Source of the DNA: an uncultured Bacilli bacterium
GTDB taxonomy: Bacteria > Bacillota_I > Bacilli_A > RF39 > UBA660
Assembly: GCA_947587115.1 (NCBI GenBank)
Contig: CANPXY010000017.1
Coordinates: 1 to 19,054, forward strand
DNA length: 19,054 bases
Reading direction: 5' to 3'
Position 1 is the first letter of the stretch. Every line of letters starts with the position of its first letter. A program made the translations under genes and the position numbers. Of this stretch, positions 1 to 7,250 are shown piece after piece. The notes beneath the pieces are model-generated. The model ran no database searches. It worked only from the letters and a program-made list of their open reading frames with translations, and was not told the origin of the DNA.

Positions 1-77
1 GATCCCTTTCCAAATTGTTTTTCAATGTCACTGAGCACTTGCTCCAATGCTTTATCTTTGTCAACTGTCTTATTCAT
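1..77 (-). CDS. recA: RecA recombinase, N-terminal fragment cut by window edge
   Basis: Reading the minus strand from the ATG at 75-77 gives 25 complete codons starting MNKTVDKDKALEQ and reaching IEKQFGKG, the conserved RecA N-terminus that precedes the core ATPase. The rest of the protein (normally about 340 residues) lies outside the window. A clear AGGAGG-type ribosome binding site sits at 81-88. RecA is the DNA strand exchange and SOS co-protease protein. The upstream LexA-type box and promoter fit SOS control. pgsA lies directly upstream, as in Bacilli, but no cinA is found between them. The fragment is short, but the match is distinctive. Confidence 0.9.
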   Translation of the reverse strand, partial: MNKTVDKDKALEQVLSDIEKQFGKG

Positions 78-106
78 AATGCCTCCTATTTCTTACTTAC
101 AATTTC

Positions 107-135
107 ATTCTACAATAAAAAATATAAAAAAGCAA
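107..135 (-). promoter_or_regulatory. Sigma-A promoter of recA
   Basis: On the minus strand a -35 TTGCTT (135-130) and a -10 TAGAAT (112-107) are separated by exactly 17 bases. They place the transcription start about 20-25 bases before the recA ribosome binding site. Seen by eye; no start has been mapped. Confidence 0.7.
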
Positions 136-144
136 GCATTTTTT

Positions 145-158
145 CGAACAATCGTTTG
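145..158 (-). promoter_or_regulatory. LexA (DinR) SOS box upstream of recA
   Basis: The plus-strand text CGAACAATCGTTTG matches the Gram-positive LexA operator pattern CGAAC-N4-GTTYG. It lies about 10 bases upstream of the recA -35 element, similar to the operator placement known for Bacillus recA. This implies damage-inducible recA expression. Confidence 0.75.
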
Positions 159-206
159 TTATTTTTTGGAACCTTTCAAATCAGCAATTTTTTATTTTCT
201 CTTAAC

Positions 207-232
207 AAAAAAAGATCTTTCACGATCTTTTT
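207..232 (-). terminator. Intrinsic terminator after pgsA
   Basis: A 9-bp stem AAAAAGATC / GATCTTTTT with a 6-base loop runs into seven Ts on the minus strand, 12 bases after the pgsA stop. It is AT-rich and so moderately strong. It separates the rodZ-pgsA operon from recA. Confidence 0.65.
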
Positions 233-243
233 AATGACAATTT

Positions 244-846
244 TTATTTTTCTTCTTTTTGATCTGATAATAACTTTTTATTGAGTTGATAGTATTCGAT
301 CATTGAAAGGATCGACATGATTGCTGCAAAATATAATAAAAAGTCGGATACACGAAGATTGATCAGTTCAAAAGGCAAGTTATAGAAAAACACGAGCGCG
401 ATCCCAATCATCAATGTTGCTGTTTTGATTTTTCCAGATGAAATGGCTGCCACTACTTTGCCTTTGCTCGCTGCTTCCATCTTGATCGCATTGACGGTAA
501 TATCACGAACGACAATGATCACTGGAATCCATGGGCTGATTAAACCTTGATAAGCGAGAATGATCAAAATTGGATTGACTAAAATCTTGTCGGCAATGGC
601 ATCGAGCATCTTTCCTGTATTCGTAATCTGGTTGTTCTTTCTAGCCAAATATCCATCTAAAAAGTCGGTAAAGCTTGCTAAAATAAACAAGATGCCGGCA
701 ATGATATATTGACTTTTCACATAGACGCCGCTGATAATGAATTTCGGAAATTCAATTCCTACGGAGTAGAACGGAAAAAGTAACAAAAGGACGATGGCGA
801 ATGCCATTACAATTCGCATGATGGTCAATTTAGTAGGTGTATTCAT
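244..846 (-). CDS. pgsA: CDP-diacylglycerol-glycerol-3-phosphate 3-phosphatidyltransferase
   Basis: A 200-residue integral membrane enzyme that condenses CDP-diacylglycerol with glycerol 3-phosphate to phosphatidylglycerol phosphate, the first committed step to phosphatidylglycerol and cardiolipin. The CDP-alcohol phosphotransferase signature D-x2-DG-x2-AR-x8-G-x3-D-x3-D is complete: D61, D64, G65, A68, R69, G78, D82 and D86. Hydrophobic segments around 8-25, 47-62, 88-110 and 165-185 fit the family. The ATG at 846 follows GGAGGAACGTT, and the gene overlaps the end of the rodZ-like gene by 17 bases, so the two are translationally linked. The rodZ-pgsA order is conserved in Bacilli. Confidence 0.93.
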   Translation of the reverse strand: MNTPTKLTIMRIVMAFAIVLLLLFPFYSVGIEFPKFIISGVYVKSQYIIAGILFILASFTDFLDGYLARKNNQITNTGKMLDAIADKILVNPILIILAYQGLISPWIPVIIVVRDITVNAIKMEAASKGKVVAAISSGKIKTATLMIGIALVFFYNLPFELINLRVSDFLLYFAAIMSILSMIEYYQLNKKLLSDQKEEK

Positions 847-1339
847 AACGTTCCTCCTCTAAAAAGTTTGATCCTTGTAGTTCACTATCGATCGTTCTAG
901 TATTTTGAATATTTCGAACCATGAGATAAAGAATCATCACCAATAAAATCATCGCTAGACTCACTAAAACGATCGGTGCAAGATTGATATGTTTTTGTTT
1001 GAACGTTTTCGTATATGGTGAAGTGACTTTCTTCTTGGGTTCCTCTTTTTCTTTTCTTTTCGCTTCGGCTTCCATAATATCCGTTAAAGAGATCTTCGAG
1101 GTCCGTTCAAATAAGAAATCGTTAAATTCATCTAATACTTTATCCGGATCTAATCCTAAATATTTGGCATAATTTTTAACATATTCTTTGAGCGTATAGA
1201 CATCTTGGAAAGCACGAACATTGCCTTTTTCGATATTTTCAACTTGTGAAGAACTGATTCCTAAATCTTCGGCTGCTTCGTCGACGCTTACGCCATGACG
1301 AGTTCTCGTCTGTTCTAAATATTTTCCTAATTCTTTCAA
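830..1339 (-). CDS. rodZ: RodZ-like helix-turn-helix membrane protein
   Basis: A 169-residue protein with an N-terminal Xre-type helix-turn-helix of the RodZ class (about 6-65, including the turn GISSSQVENIEKGN). A charged linker (about 85-117, rich in K and E) leads to one membrane helix (about 119-142) and a short outside tail of about 27 residues. RodZ anchors MreB filaments and supports rod shape in other bacteria. The large extracytoplasmic beta domain of full RodZ is absent, so this is a truncated-type homologue. Start: a TTG at 1337-1339 follows GAGGTG with a 6-base gap. The gene sits directly after rnpB and overlaps pgsA, the classic ymfM/rodZ-pgsA pair. Confidence 0.82.
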   Translation of the reverse strand: MKELGKYLEQTRTRHGVSVDEAAEDLGISSSQVENIEKGNVRAFQDVYTLKEYVKNYAKYLGLDPDKVLDEFNDFLFERTSKISLTDIMEAEAKRKEKEEPKKKVTSPYTKTFKQKHINLAPIVLVSLAMILLVMILYLMVRNIQNTRTIDSELQGSNFLEEERYEYTY

Positions 1340-1360
1340 GTTTCACACCTCTTTAAGTTC

Positions 1361-1723
1361 AAAAAAATAATACTTTATAAGCCATGTTCTGTCCTAGTTC
1401 AACTAGTGGCAAACATCTATCTACTGCCTAGGCAGTCCCTGAGTCCGTTATCATTCCTTCCTCAGAGTTCCCCTACCAAATTTTGGGTTTCTCACTCGCG
1501 GGGTTTACCAACGTTTCACTTTTAGATTTCTCTAAAAAATCGTCACTGTGGCACTTTATGCATACTACAATCTTATTTTTCAACTTAGATTGCCTCTGCG
1601 CCGTTAGATTTCTCTACCTTAGGTTATGAATTCCCTAAGCACGAACACTAAGAGCATCCCAGCTCTTGTGAGCATGGACTTTCCTCTATACTATAAAAGT
1701 ACAGCGTTTGCCCAAGTATTATT
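1361..1723 (-). ncRNA. rnpB: RNase P RNA, type B
   Basis: The minus strand carries the catalytic RNA of RNase P, which matures tRNA 5' ends. Recognisable conserved pieces in order are GAGGAAAGTCCATGCTC (near 1690-1673), AAAGTGCCACAGTGACG (near 1560-1544), GTAAACCCC followed by GAGAAACCC (near 1510-1487), TTTGGTAGGGGAACTC, and AGACAGAACATGGCTTAT-like 3' text near 1378-1395. P1 is visible as AATAATACTT at the 5' end (1723-1714) pairing with AAGTATTATT (1375-1366), followed by a run of Ts that should end transcription. The 5' end overlaps the gpsB stop codon. Position next to gpsB matches Bacilli. Confidence 0.95.
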
Positions 1724-2048
1724 CTTCATCTTTTCCGTATACAATTTTTTCCAAGTGTGATAGACGTCGCATGATATCGACATTGCTCACCTCTGTGCGA
1801 TCGGTCGTCTTAGCAATTTCCATATTCATTTTTGCATTGCGAAGCTCTTGCTTCAAAGACATAATTTCATGTAACAATTCTTCTTTCTCTTTTTCTAAGT
1901 TGTTAATGATCGCATAAAATTGTTCATAGTCCCCAATAATGATATCTAGGAATTGATCGACTTCTTTGAGTCGATAACCTCTCGTATCGATTTTAAATTC
2001 TTTTTCTAATATATCTTGTGGAGACAAACTTACTTTACTTTGATACAT
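1719..2048 (-). CDS. gpsB: Cell division protein GpsB (DivIVA family)
   Basis: A 109-residue coiled-coil protein. The N-terminal membrane-binding/dimerisation domain is clear (SLSPQDILEKEF, then RGYRLKEVDQFLDIII), followed by a coiled coil (about 45-80) and the typical C-terminal hexamerisation block IMRRLSHLEKIVYG. GpsB shuttles class A PBPs between side wall and septum. It fits that a PBP1-type gene lies 900 bases away on the other strand. Start: I prefer the ATG at 2048 (GGTGA 5 bases upstream), which gives the same N-terminal length as known GpsB. TTG/GTG starts at 2060/2057 are open but sit in or against the AAGGGA box. The last codon overlaps the rnpB 5' end. Confidence 0.92.
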   Translation of the reverse strand: MYQSKVSLSPQDILEKEFKIDTRGYRLKEVDQFLDIIIGDYEQFYAIINNLEKEKEELLHEIMSLKQELRNAKMNMEIAKTTDRTEVSNVDIMRRLSHLEKIVYGKDEE

Positions 2049-2101
2049 GTTCTTCACCAATCCCTTTATACTTTATATTTTAGAAAAAAAGAAGACATTT
2101 G

Positions 2102-2215
2102 TCAATTCATTGTCTTACTTTTCATCTTGATTTTCTCAAGATCCGTTTGAATTTGGATGAAACGTGTCTCATCAATCATACGATTCAGGATTGCAATTAC
2201 TTCTAAATTTCCCAT
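2102..2215 (-). CDS. Hypothetical 37-residue protein upstream of gpsB
   Basis: An ATG at 2213-2215 opens 37 codons ending in TGA. The peptide starts MGNLEVIAILNRMIDE and ends with a lysine-rich amphipathic stretch (about 24-37). Support comes from a strong ribosome binding site (AGAGGTG, 5 bases before the ATG), a plausible promoter further up, and position 53 bases before gpsB on the same strand, so the two are probably co-transcribed. I do not recognise the family. It could be a small division-associated protein or only a translated leader of gpsB. No membrane segment is visible; a single helix is likely. Confidence 0.6.
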   Translation of the reverse strand: MGNLEVIAILNRMIDETRFIQIQTDLEKIKMKSKTMN

Positions 2216-2291
2216 TCCCTCACCTCTTTTCCTACTCTACCCTATTTTTTAATTTTTGAAAGCATCTTCGACAAACTAAGACAAAATGCGC

Positions 2292-2319
2292 ATTATTTTT
2301 GACATTTTCATGCTGTCAA
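2292..2319 (-). promoter_or_regulatory. Promoter for the small ORF-gpsB-rnpB unit
   Basis: On the minus strand a consensus -35 TTGACA (2319-2314) is followed after 16 bases by AATAAT (2297-2292), five of six matches to TATAAT. This leaves a leader of roughly 70 bases before the 37-codon gene. The -35 lies inside a 9-bp inverted repeat. Confidence 0.55.
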
Positions 2320-2322
2320 AAA
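2296..2322. repeat. Inverted repeat over the gpsB-side promoter
   Basis: TTTTTGACA and TGTCAAAAA form perfect 9-bp arms separated by 9 bases. One arm contains the -35 hexamer of the leftward promoter. It could be a repressor operator or a short hairpin; it has no GC-rich core to make a good terminator. Confidence 0.5.
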
Positions 2323-2358
2323 GAGATTTTAGAAAAAAATAGAAAACTTGAAAAAAGA

Positions 2359-2387
2359 TGGAAAAAAACGCGATTTTATAGTATAAT
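2359..2387 (+). promoter_or_regulatory. Promoter of recU-PBP1A operon
   Basis: A consensus TATAAT at 2382-2387 is preceded after 17 bases by TGGAAA (2359-2364), a partial -35. Transcription should start near 2394, giving a very short leader before the recU ribosome binding site. This rules out the in-frame ATG at 2390 as the recU start. Confidence 0.65.
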
Positions 2388-2404
2388 CTATGATAGGTGA
2401 TGAA

Positions 2405-3010
2405 ATGAAGTATCCAAAGGGAATTGTCAAACACCAGACGAATGAAAAAAATGTTATTTATGGCAACCGAGGTATGCGATTAGAACAAGACTTAAATCTC
2501 ACCAACGAGTACTACCGCGAAAACGATATTGCCTATATCTATAAAAAACCAACGCCGATTAAGGTTACAAAAGTGGACTATCCATCACGGAAGAGTGCCA
2601 TTATTAAAGAAGCACTTTTTGAAATGCCATCGACTACGGATTACAATGGAATTTATCAAGGAAAATATATTGATTTTGAAGCTAAGGAAACTACTCATAA
2701 AACGGCGTTCCCGCTTGCCAATATTCATCATCATCAAATTGAACATATGCGTCATATATTAGAACATCGAGGAATCTGTTTTTTGATTGTACGATTTACA
2801 GTCCTCAATCAGACTTATCTCTTGCCAGGAGAAGATCTATTTTCATTTTTAGAAACGGCGCAAAGAAAATCAGTACCGCTTTCTTACTTTATGGAAAAAG
2901 GGTACTTAATTCGTGATAAAATCAAACCGAGAGTCGATTATCTTCAGGTGATCGATCAAATTTATGGAGGTGTGAAACCATGCAAAAAAGAAATGGAAAA
3001 CAAAGCGTAA
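2405..3010 (+). CDS. recU: Holliday junction resolvase RecU
   Basis: A 201-residue structure-specific endonuclease that cuts Holliday junctions during recombination repair and chromosome segregation. The family core is plain: GNRGMRLEQDLNLTNEYY (20-37), the active-site block STTDYNGIYQGKYIDFEAK with D79, E92 and K94, and Q111 in HHHQIEHM. The C-terminal PRVDYLQVIDQIY also fits. Start: ATG at 2405 follows AGGTGA by 4 bases and aligns with known RecU N-termini. The upstream ATG at 2390 falls next to the -10 box. The 3' end overlaps the PBP1A gene by 31 bases, the conserved recU-ponA arrangement of Bacilli. Confidence 0.95.
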   Translation: MKYPKGIVKHQTNEKNVIYGNRGMRLEQDLNLTNEYYRENDIAYIYKKPTPIKVTKVDYPSRKSAIIKEALFEMPSTTDYNGIYQGKYIDFEAKETTHKTAFPLANIHHHQIEHMRHILEHRGICFLIVRFTVLNQTYLLPGEDLFSFLETAQRKSVPLSYFMEKGYLIRDKIKPRVDYLQVIDQIYGGVKPCKKEMENKA

Positions 3011-5886
3011 ATAGAAAAAATACGCATCACAAAAGTAACAGTAGAAATAGAAGCAGTAATAGTCAAAGAAGATCGACAACTAAAAAGTTTCAATGGAATA
3101 ATCCAAAGTTATTATTTTTAGGAGCACTTCTATTGGTCGTTGTCGTCAGTTATTTTTTGATTGGATGGCTGCTTACGGCAATTATGGTATTAGGAATTGG
3201 AGTGATTTTAGGAGTTGCTCGCCTATTAGATAAGACGAAAGGAAAAACGAAACAGCGCAAGATCTTAAATGTATGTTTTATCGTCATCTTGAGCTTTGCT
3301 ATTTTAGGTTGTTTAGCCGTTGGAGGTTTCTTCGTCTATGTCGTCATCCAAGCACCGAAATTCGATGTGTCTCGTCTTGAGAAAAAAGAGACGACGATCT
3401 ATTATGATAAAGATGGACAAGTGATTACTCGACTAGGTACTGAAATGCGTGAGAAAGTAAGTTACGATGATTTGCCACAAGTTTTGATTGATGCCATCAT
3501 CGCTACTGAAGATGCTCGATTCTTTCAACATAATGGATTCGATGCACCACGTTTCTTAGCGGCATCCATTGGACAGGCTGCTGGACGAAGTGGAGCCGGT
3601 GGTGCTTCTACCCTTTCGATGCAAGTTGTTAAAAATAGTTTTACGACTACCGAAGATGAAGGACTTGCAGGAATCATTCGTAAATTTACCGATATTTATC
3701 TTTCAATCTTCAAATTGGAAAAGAATTATACAAAAGAACAGATTATCGAATTTTATGTTAACAATCACTATTTAGGAGAAAGTTTTTATGGTGTTGAACA
3801 AGCCAGTCAAGCTTACTTTGGCAAGAGTGTTAAAGATCTGAACTTGAGTGAAGCGGCAATTCTTGCTGGTATGTTTAAATCTCCAAATGCTTATCGACCT
3901 GATACAATGGCTGAAAACGCCGAAAATCGTCGGGAAACCGTACTTTACCTAATGCGGCGACATGGTTATATTACTAAAGAAGAGGAAGAGATCGCGAACT
4001 CTATTCCCGTATCTGCACTTGCGAATCCAACAGCGCAAAAGAGCAATGAATTCCAAGGTTATATCGATACAGTAACTGCAGAAGTACAAAAGCGCTATGG
4101 TGCCAACCCTTATGTCGTACCAATGCTGGTCTATACCAACATGGATCGTTCTAAACAACAGGGAATCAATCGAGTAATGAACGGAGAAGGTTTCGACTGG
4201 CCAGATGATGTAATTCAAGCCGGTGTCTCTTTGATGGATGTCCATTCGGGAAAGATCATCGCAGTCGGAGCTGGACGTCACAAGAGCGGTGCCAACACTT
4301 TCAACTTTGCTACATTTGATGGAGTTGCCTACAAAAGGCAACCTGGATCTACTGCCAAACCATTATTTGATTATGGACCACTCATGGAATTCAACAATGC
4401 TTCTACTTATGGTTATTATCAAAATGGTGGCTATTATCAATTTGTCGATGAACCTTATTCTTATACTGGTGGAAAGAGCATTCAAAACTGGGATGGTACA
4501 TTCATGGGCAGCATGACTTTACGAACTGCGCTATCCTTATCGCGAAACATTCCGGCATTGAAAGCATTCCAACAAGTAGATAACAGCAAGATCATTCAAT
4601 TCGTACAAAGTTTGGGAATTGAGCCAGAAATTGAAAATGGTAAGATTCATGAAGCGCATGCACTTGGTGCCTTCAATGGTGTCTCTGCTGTCGACATGAC
4701 CGCTGCCTATGCCGCCTTTGCGAACGGTGGATACTATTATGAACCTTACACTGTAAATAAAGTGGTTTTCCGTGATACAGATGAAACGATTGAGTATGCT
4801 TCTGAAGGGAAACAAGTCATGAGCGACTCTACAGCTTTCATGATCACAAGCGTACTTGAAGATGTCTCTGTTGGGTATATCCCAGGAGTAACCTTTGCTG
4901 CTAAAACAGGAACGACCAATTATGATGATGCCACGATGGAACGAAACAATATGCCATATGATGCCATCAGCGATTCTTGGTTGATCGGTTACACTCCAGA
5001 TTTAGCTATGGGACTTTGGTATGGATATGAGGAAATTGATCCAAACGGGGTCTATATCTCTCACAACTTGCCGATGTCTAATCAGAAAAACAGATTGTGG
5101 GTAGCGCTTGGAAAAGAAGTATTTGAAAAAAATAATAAACAATTTTCCGTTCCTAACAGTGTGGTAAGCGTCGCACTCGAAAGTGGAACAAGTCCTGTCA
5201 TGCTGGCAAGCCCTTCTACTCCTAGTGATCAAATTTTCTATGAATATTTTAAGAAAGGAACCGAGCCAACGGAGACTTCTAGTCAATATCAAAAATTAGA
5301 TACACCAAGCAATTTCAAAGCTTCTTATGATGAGAAATCTGATAAAGTTACTCTTACTTGGAGCAAAGTCAATGCGGCTGGTGCCAAAGACAGCTATGGT
5401 CCTCTTGGATATAATGTTTACTTCAATGATCAATTACTTGGCTTTACAGAGAAAACTACCTACACTATCAGCAAGCCTAAAAATCCTTATGGAGTTTACA
5501 AAGTTATCGCCGTCTATAAGAATTATAACGGTAATCAAAGTGCTCCAGCCTCGACGGTCATTAAAGATCCGTCAGAAACAGGTTCTGGTAGCGAAACCAA
5601 ATATTCTAGCTCTCTTAAAGGAAACGAAAAAGAAAACATTACCCTCTCTAGTGGAGGAAGTTATACGATCCCTACTGGTGCGAATGCCGTAACTGTTCTT
5701 GAAAATAATAAAGATGTAACGAGTCAAGCCGAGATTACGTGCACGGTGGTCGATGGTAATGGAACGTCGTTTAGTGGCTATACATTGACCGAGGCAGATG
5801 TGGGAGTCTACACGATCACTTACACCATCAAATATAAAAACTATACCAACACTTTAAAACAAGTTCTGACGATTAACAAAGCATAA
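2980..5886 (+). CDS. ponA: Class A penicillin-binding protein 1A with FN3-like C-terminus
   Basis: A 968-residue bifunctional peptidoglycan synthase. A basic cytoplasmic tail (1-40) leads to three hydrophobic stretches (about 43-61, 63-82 and 98-123), where family members usually have one. The GT51 glycosyltransferase domain (about 140-320) shows catalytic E177 in IIATEDARFF, GASTLSMQ (208-215), EQIIEFYVN and LAGMFKSPNAYRP. The transpeptidase domain (about 410-715) has S457-x-x-K460 in GSTAK, SRN at 521-523 and KTG at 642-644. The tail carries a fibronectin type III-like domain (about 775-862) and an Ig-like repeat (about 878-966). GGAGGTG precedes the ATG inside recU. The recU-ponA order supports the call. 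The C-terminal domains probably bind wall polymers (inference). Confidence 0.95.
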   Translation: MQKRNGKQSVNRKNTHHKSNSRNRSSNSQRRSTTKKFQWNNPKLLFLGALLLVVVVSYFLIGWLLTAIMVLGIGVILGVARLLDKTKGKTKQRKILNVCFIVILSFAILGCLAVGGFFVYVVIQAPKFDVSRLEKKETTIYYDKDGQVITRLGTEMREKVSYDDLPQVLIDAIIATEDARFFQHNGFDAPRFLAASIGQAAGRSGAGGASTLSMQVVKNSFTTTEDEGLAGIIRKFTDIYLSIFKLEKNYTKEQIIEFYVNNHYLGESFYGVEQASQAYFGKSVKDLNLSEAAILAGMFKSPNAYRPDTMAENAENRRETVLYLMRRHGYITKEEEEIANSIPVSALANPTAQKSNEFQGYIDTVTAEVQKRYGANPYVVPMLVYTNMDRSKQQGINRVMNGEGFDWPDDVIQAGVSLMDVHSGKIIAVGAGRHKSGANTFNFATFDGVAYKRQPGSTAKPLFDYGPLMEFNNASTYGYYQNGGYYQFVDEPYSYTGGKSIQNWDGTFMGSMTLRTALSLSRNIPALKAFQQVDNSKIIQFVQSLGIEPEIENGKIHEAHALGAFNGVSAVDMTAAYAAFANGGYYYEPYTVNKVVFRDTDETIEYASEGKQVMSDSTAFMITSVLEDVSVGYIPGVTFAAKTGTTNYDDATMERNNMPYDAISDSWLIGYTPDLAMGLWYGYEEIDPNGVYISHNLPMSNQKNRLWVALGKEVFEKNNKQFSVPNSVVSVALESGTSPVMLASPSTPSDQIFYEYFKKGTEPTETSSQYQKLDTPSNFKASYDEKSDKVTLTWSKVNAAGAKDSYGPLGYNVYFNDQLLGFTEKTTYTISKPKNPYGVYKVIAVYKNYNGNQSAPASTVIKDPSETGSGSETKYSSSLKGNEKENITLSSGGSYTIPTGANAVTVLENNKDVTSQAEITCTVVDGNGTSFSGYTLTEADVGVYTITYTIKYKNYTNTLKQVLTINKA

Positions 5887-5910
5887 AAAGCACAAGGTGC
5901 TTTTTATTTT
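5885..5910. terminator. Bidirectional terminator between PBP1A and nth
   Basis: The stem AAAAAGCAC / GTGCTTTTT with a 3-base AAG loop is flanked by A-rich text on the left and T-rich text on the right, so it can work for both convergent genes. The TAA of nth (5904-5906) lies at the right edge of the stem. Confidence 0.85.
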
Positions 5911-6521
5911 TTCTTACATATATTTTTTAGATGACACTCTTCACATTCGGGCTTAATTGCCTTGCAGTAGTATCGTCCAAACAAGACCATCTGATGATGC
6001 CGTTTGGACCAATTCGCTTTATCATACTTGCGCATCAGCTTCTCTTCTACCTGCAATACTGTATCTTCTTGCTTGGCTAATCCTAGGCGCTTGCTTACAC
6101 GTTCGACGTGAGTATCTACGGCAATGGCAGGGACATCGTAGAGATTACTTAATACTACGTTGGCGGTCTTGCGCCCTACTCCTGGAAAACTCTGTAACAC
6201 TGCACTATCATTCGGTACTTGATCATGAAACTCTTCATGGAGTCTTCTAGCAATTTCTTTGATGAAGGACGCTTTTTTTCGAAATGAGCCAATCGGTTTA
6301 ATGATCTGTTCAAGATCACTCAAAGAAGCATTTCCTAACTCTTCTAAAGTTGGATAGCGGTCAAACAAAATTGGAGTTACACTGTTGACTCTTTTGTCGG
6401 TCGTCTGTGCACTCATGACAACCGCTAATAAAAGCTCATAACCTTTATGATAGTTGAGCTCACATCTAGGATTTGGGAATAATTCATCTAAATATTCTTC
6501 GATTTCTGCTACTTTATTCAT
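5904..6521 (-). CDS. nth: Endonuclease III (DNA glycosylase/AP lyase)
   Basis: A 205-residue base-excision repair enzyme that removes oxidised pyrimidines and cleaves abasic sites. The helix-hairpin-helix FPGVGRKTANVV carries the catalytic K118, and VDTHVERVSKRL carries D136. The C-terminal 4Fe-4S motif C-x6-C-x2-C-x5-C is intact at C186, C193, C196 and C202. Length is typical for the family. Start: several ATGs cluster at 6530, 6527 and 6521. I chose 6521 because the GAGG box at the end of dnaD is 9 bases before it; the other two are too close. The gene overlaps dnaD by 8 bases, the dnaD-nth couple of Bacilli. Confidence 0.95.
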   Translation of the reverse strand: MNKVAEIEEYLDELFPNPRCELNYHKGYELLLAVVMSAQTTDKRVNSVTPILFDRYPTLEELGNASLSDLEQIIKPIGSFRKKASFIKEIARRLHEEFHDQVPNDSAVLQSFPGVGRKTANVVLSNLYDVPAIAVDTHVERVSKRLGLAKQEDTVLQVEEKLMRKYDKANWSKRHHQMVLFGRYYCKAIKPECEECHLKNICKKK

Positions 6522-7185
6522 CTTCATCATCCTCAAACCAATCGTAATCAAAGACTTCTGTTTCTTTTTTTTCTTTTTTATCCTGCTTAAACTTGTTTTG
6601 ATGGCGGGCGACATCTTCCTTGGTCTTGATCCCTTTTTTACCCCATTCATAGAGAATTTTATCAATATATCGAAGATTGGATACGCCATTGAATGTTGCC
6701 TCTTTAAGAGCTTCTTTGATCAATTCTTCACTGATGTTGCTCTCTAACCAAGCTTTGATGATTTCAAATTCCATAGGACTGAGTGTACGTCCAAATTCTT
6801 GTTCCACTAGCTCGAAAACATTACTCTGTGTAGAAGGGGCCTGTTCGTTTAAATACTCACTCATATAGAGCGATAATTTGTGATAGAAATCTTCCAAGTT
6901 TACATATTCTTCCATGACGTTTTTTTCATTCTTGATGACTTCCACTCGGAGCAAATGACGATCGGTCAAGACAGAGATCTTATTTAATACGCCCGATAAT
7001 TCATCGTGATATTCTTCAGCAATCTTAGCGGGATTAAAGATAAATTGCTCCCCGTGATTGACTAGATACATCAAGAAAAGAAATTCTTCCATCTTCAAAT
7101 TTAGCTTTGGATAGAATTGTAACATATAAAGTGGAATAACAATATTTTTTTGTTTGAGCAATTGGATCAATTTTTCATTCTTCAT
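6514..7185 (-). CDS. dnaD: DNA replication initiation protein DnaD
   Basis: A 223-residue primosomal protein. The N-terminal winged-helix oligomerisation domain (about 1-100, with Y20-MLQFYPKLNLKMEEF-L) is followed by the DnaB_2/DnaD C-terminal domain (about 128-190). That domain includes the conserved YIDKILYEW at 173-181 and an acidic tail (WFEDDEDE). DnaD remodels DNA with DnaB and DnaI to load the replicative helicase. The start ATG at 7185 follows AGGTGG by 6 bases; a longer reading frame to 7224 has no ribosome site. It has its own promoter and overlaps nth. Confidence 0.92.
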   Translation of the reverse strand: MKNEKLIQLLKQKNIVIPLYMLQFYPKLNLKMEEFLFLMYLVNHGEQFIFNPAKIAEEYHDELSGVLNKISVLTDRHLLRVEVIKNEKNVMEEYVNLEDFYHKLSLYMSEYLNEQAPSTQSNVFELVEQEFGRTLSPMEFEIIKAWLESNISEELIKEALKEATFNGVSNLRYIDKILYEWGKKGIKTKEDVARHQNKFKQDKKEKKETEVFDYDWFEDDEDE

Positions 7186-7212
7186 ATTTTTCCACCTTTC
7201 TTGTTGCTTTTT

Positions 7213-7241
7213 ATCATAACACAAACCATTCGTTTATTCAA
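7213..7241 (-). promoter_or_regulatory. Promoter of dnaD-nth
   Basis: TTGAAT (7241-7236) and TATGAT (7218-7213) on the minus strand are separated by 17 bases. They lie between the cca stop and the dnaD ribosome binding site. No terminator is seen after cca, so read-through from cca is also possible. Confidence 0.7.
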
Positions 7242-7250
7242 GATTCCCCA

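Noticed and set aside
15..284. 89-codon plus-strand frame across the recA promoter
   Set aside because: Covers the recA start, promoter, LexA box and a terminator; low-complexity F/I/L-rich translation of AT-rich DNA.
2232..2315. Minus-strand open stretch in the gpsB leader with a CRRC motif (FVLVCRRCFQKLKN)
   Set aside because: It looks zinc-finger-like but has no start codon or ribosome site in frame, and it spans the predicted promoter and untranslated leader. Probably chance.
3949..4341. 130-codon open frame antisense to the PBP1A gene
   Set aside because: Lies fully inside a certain gene, has no ribosome site and has a composition typical of a reverse-strand shadow.
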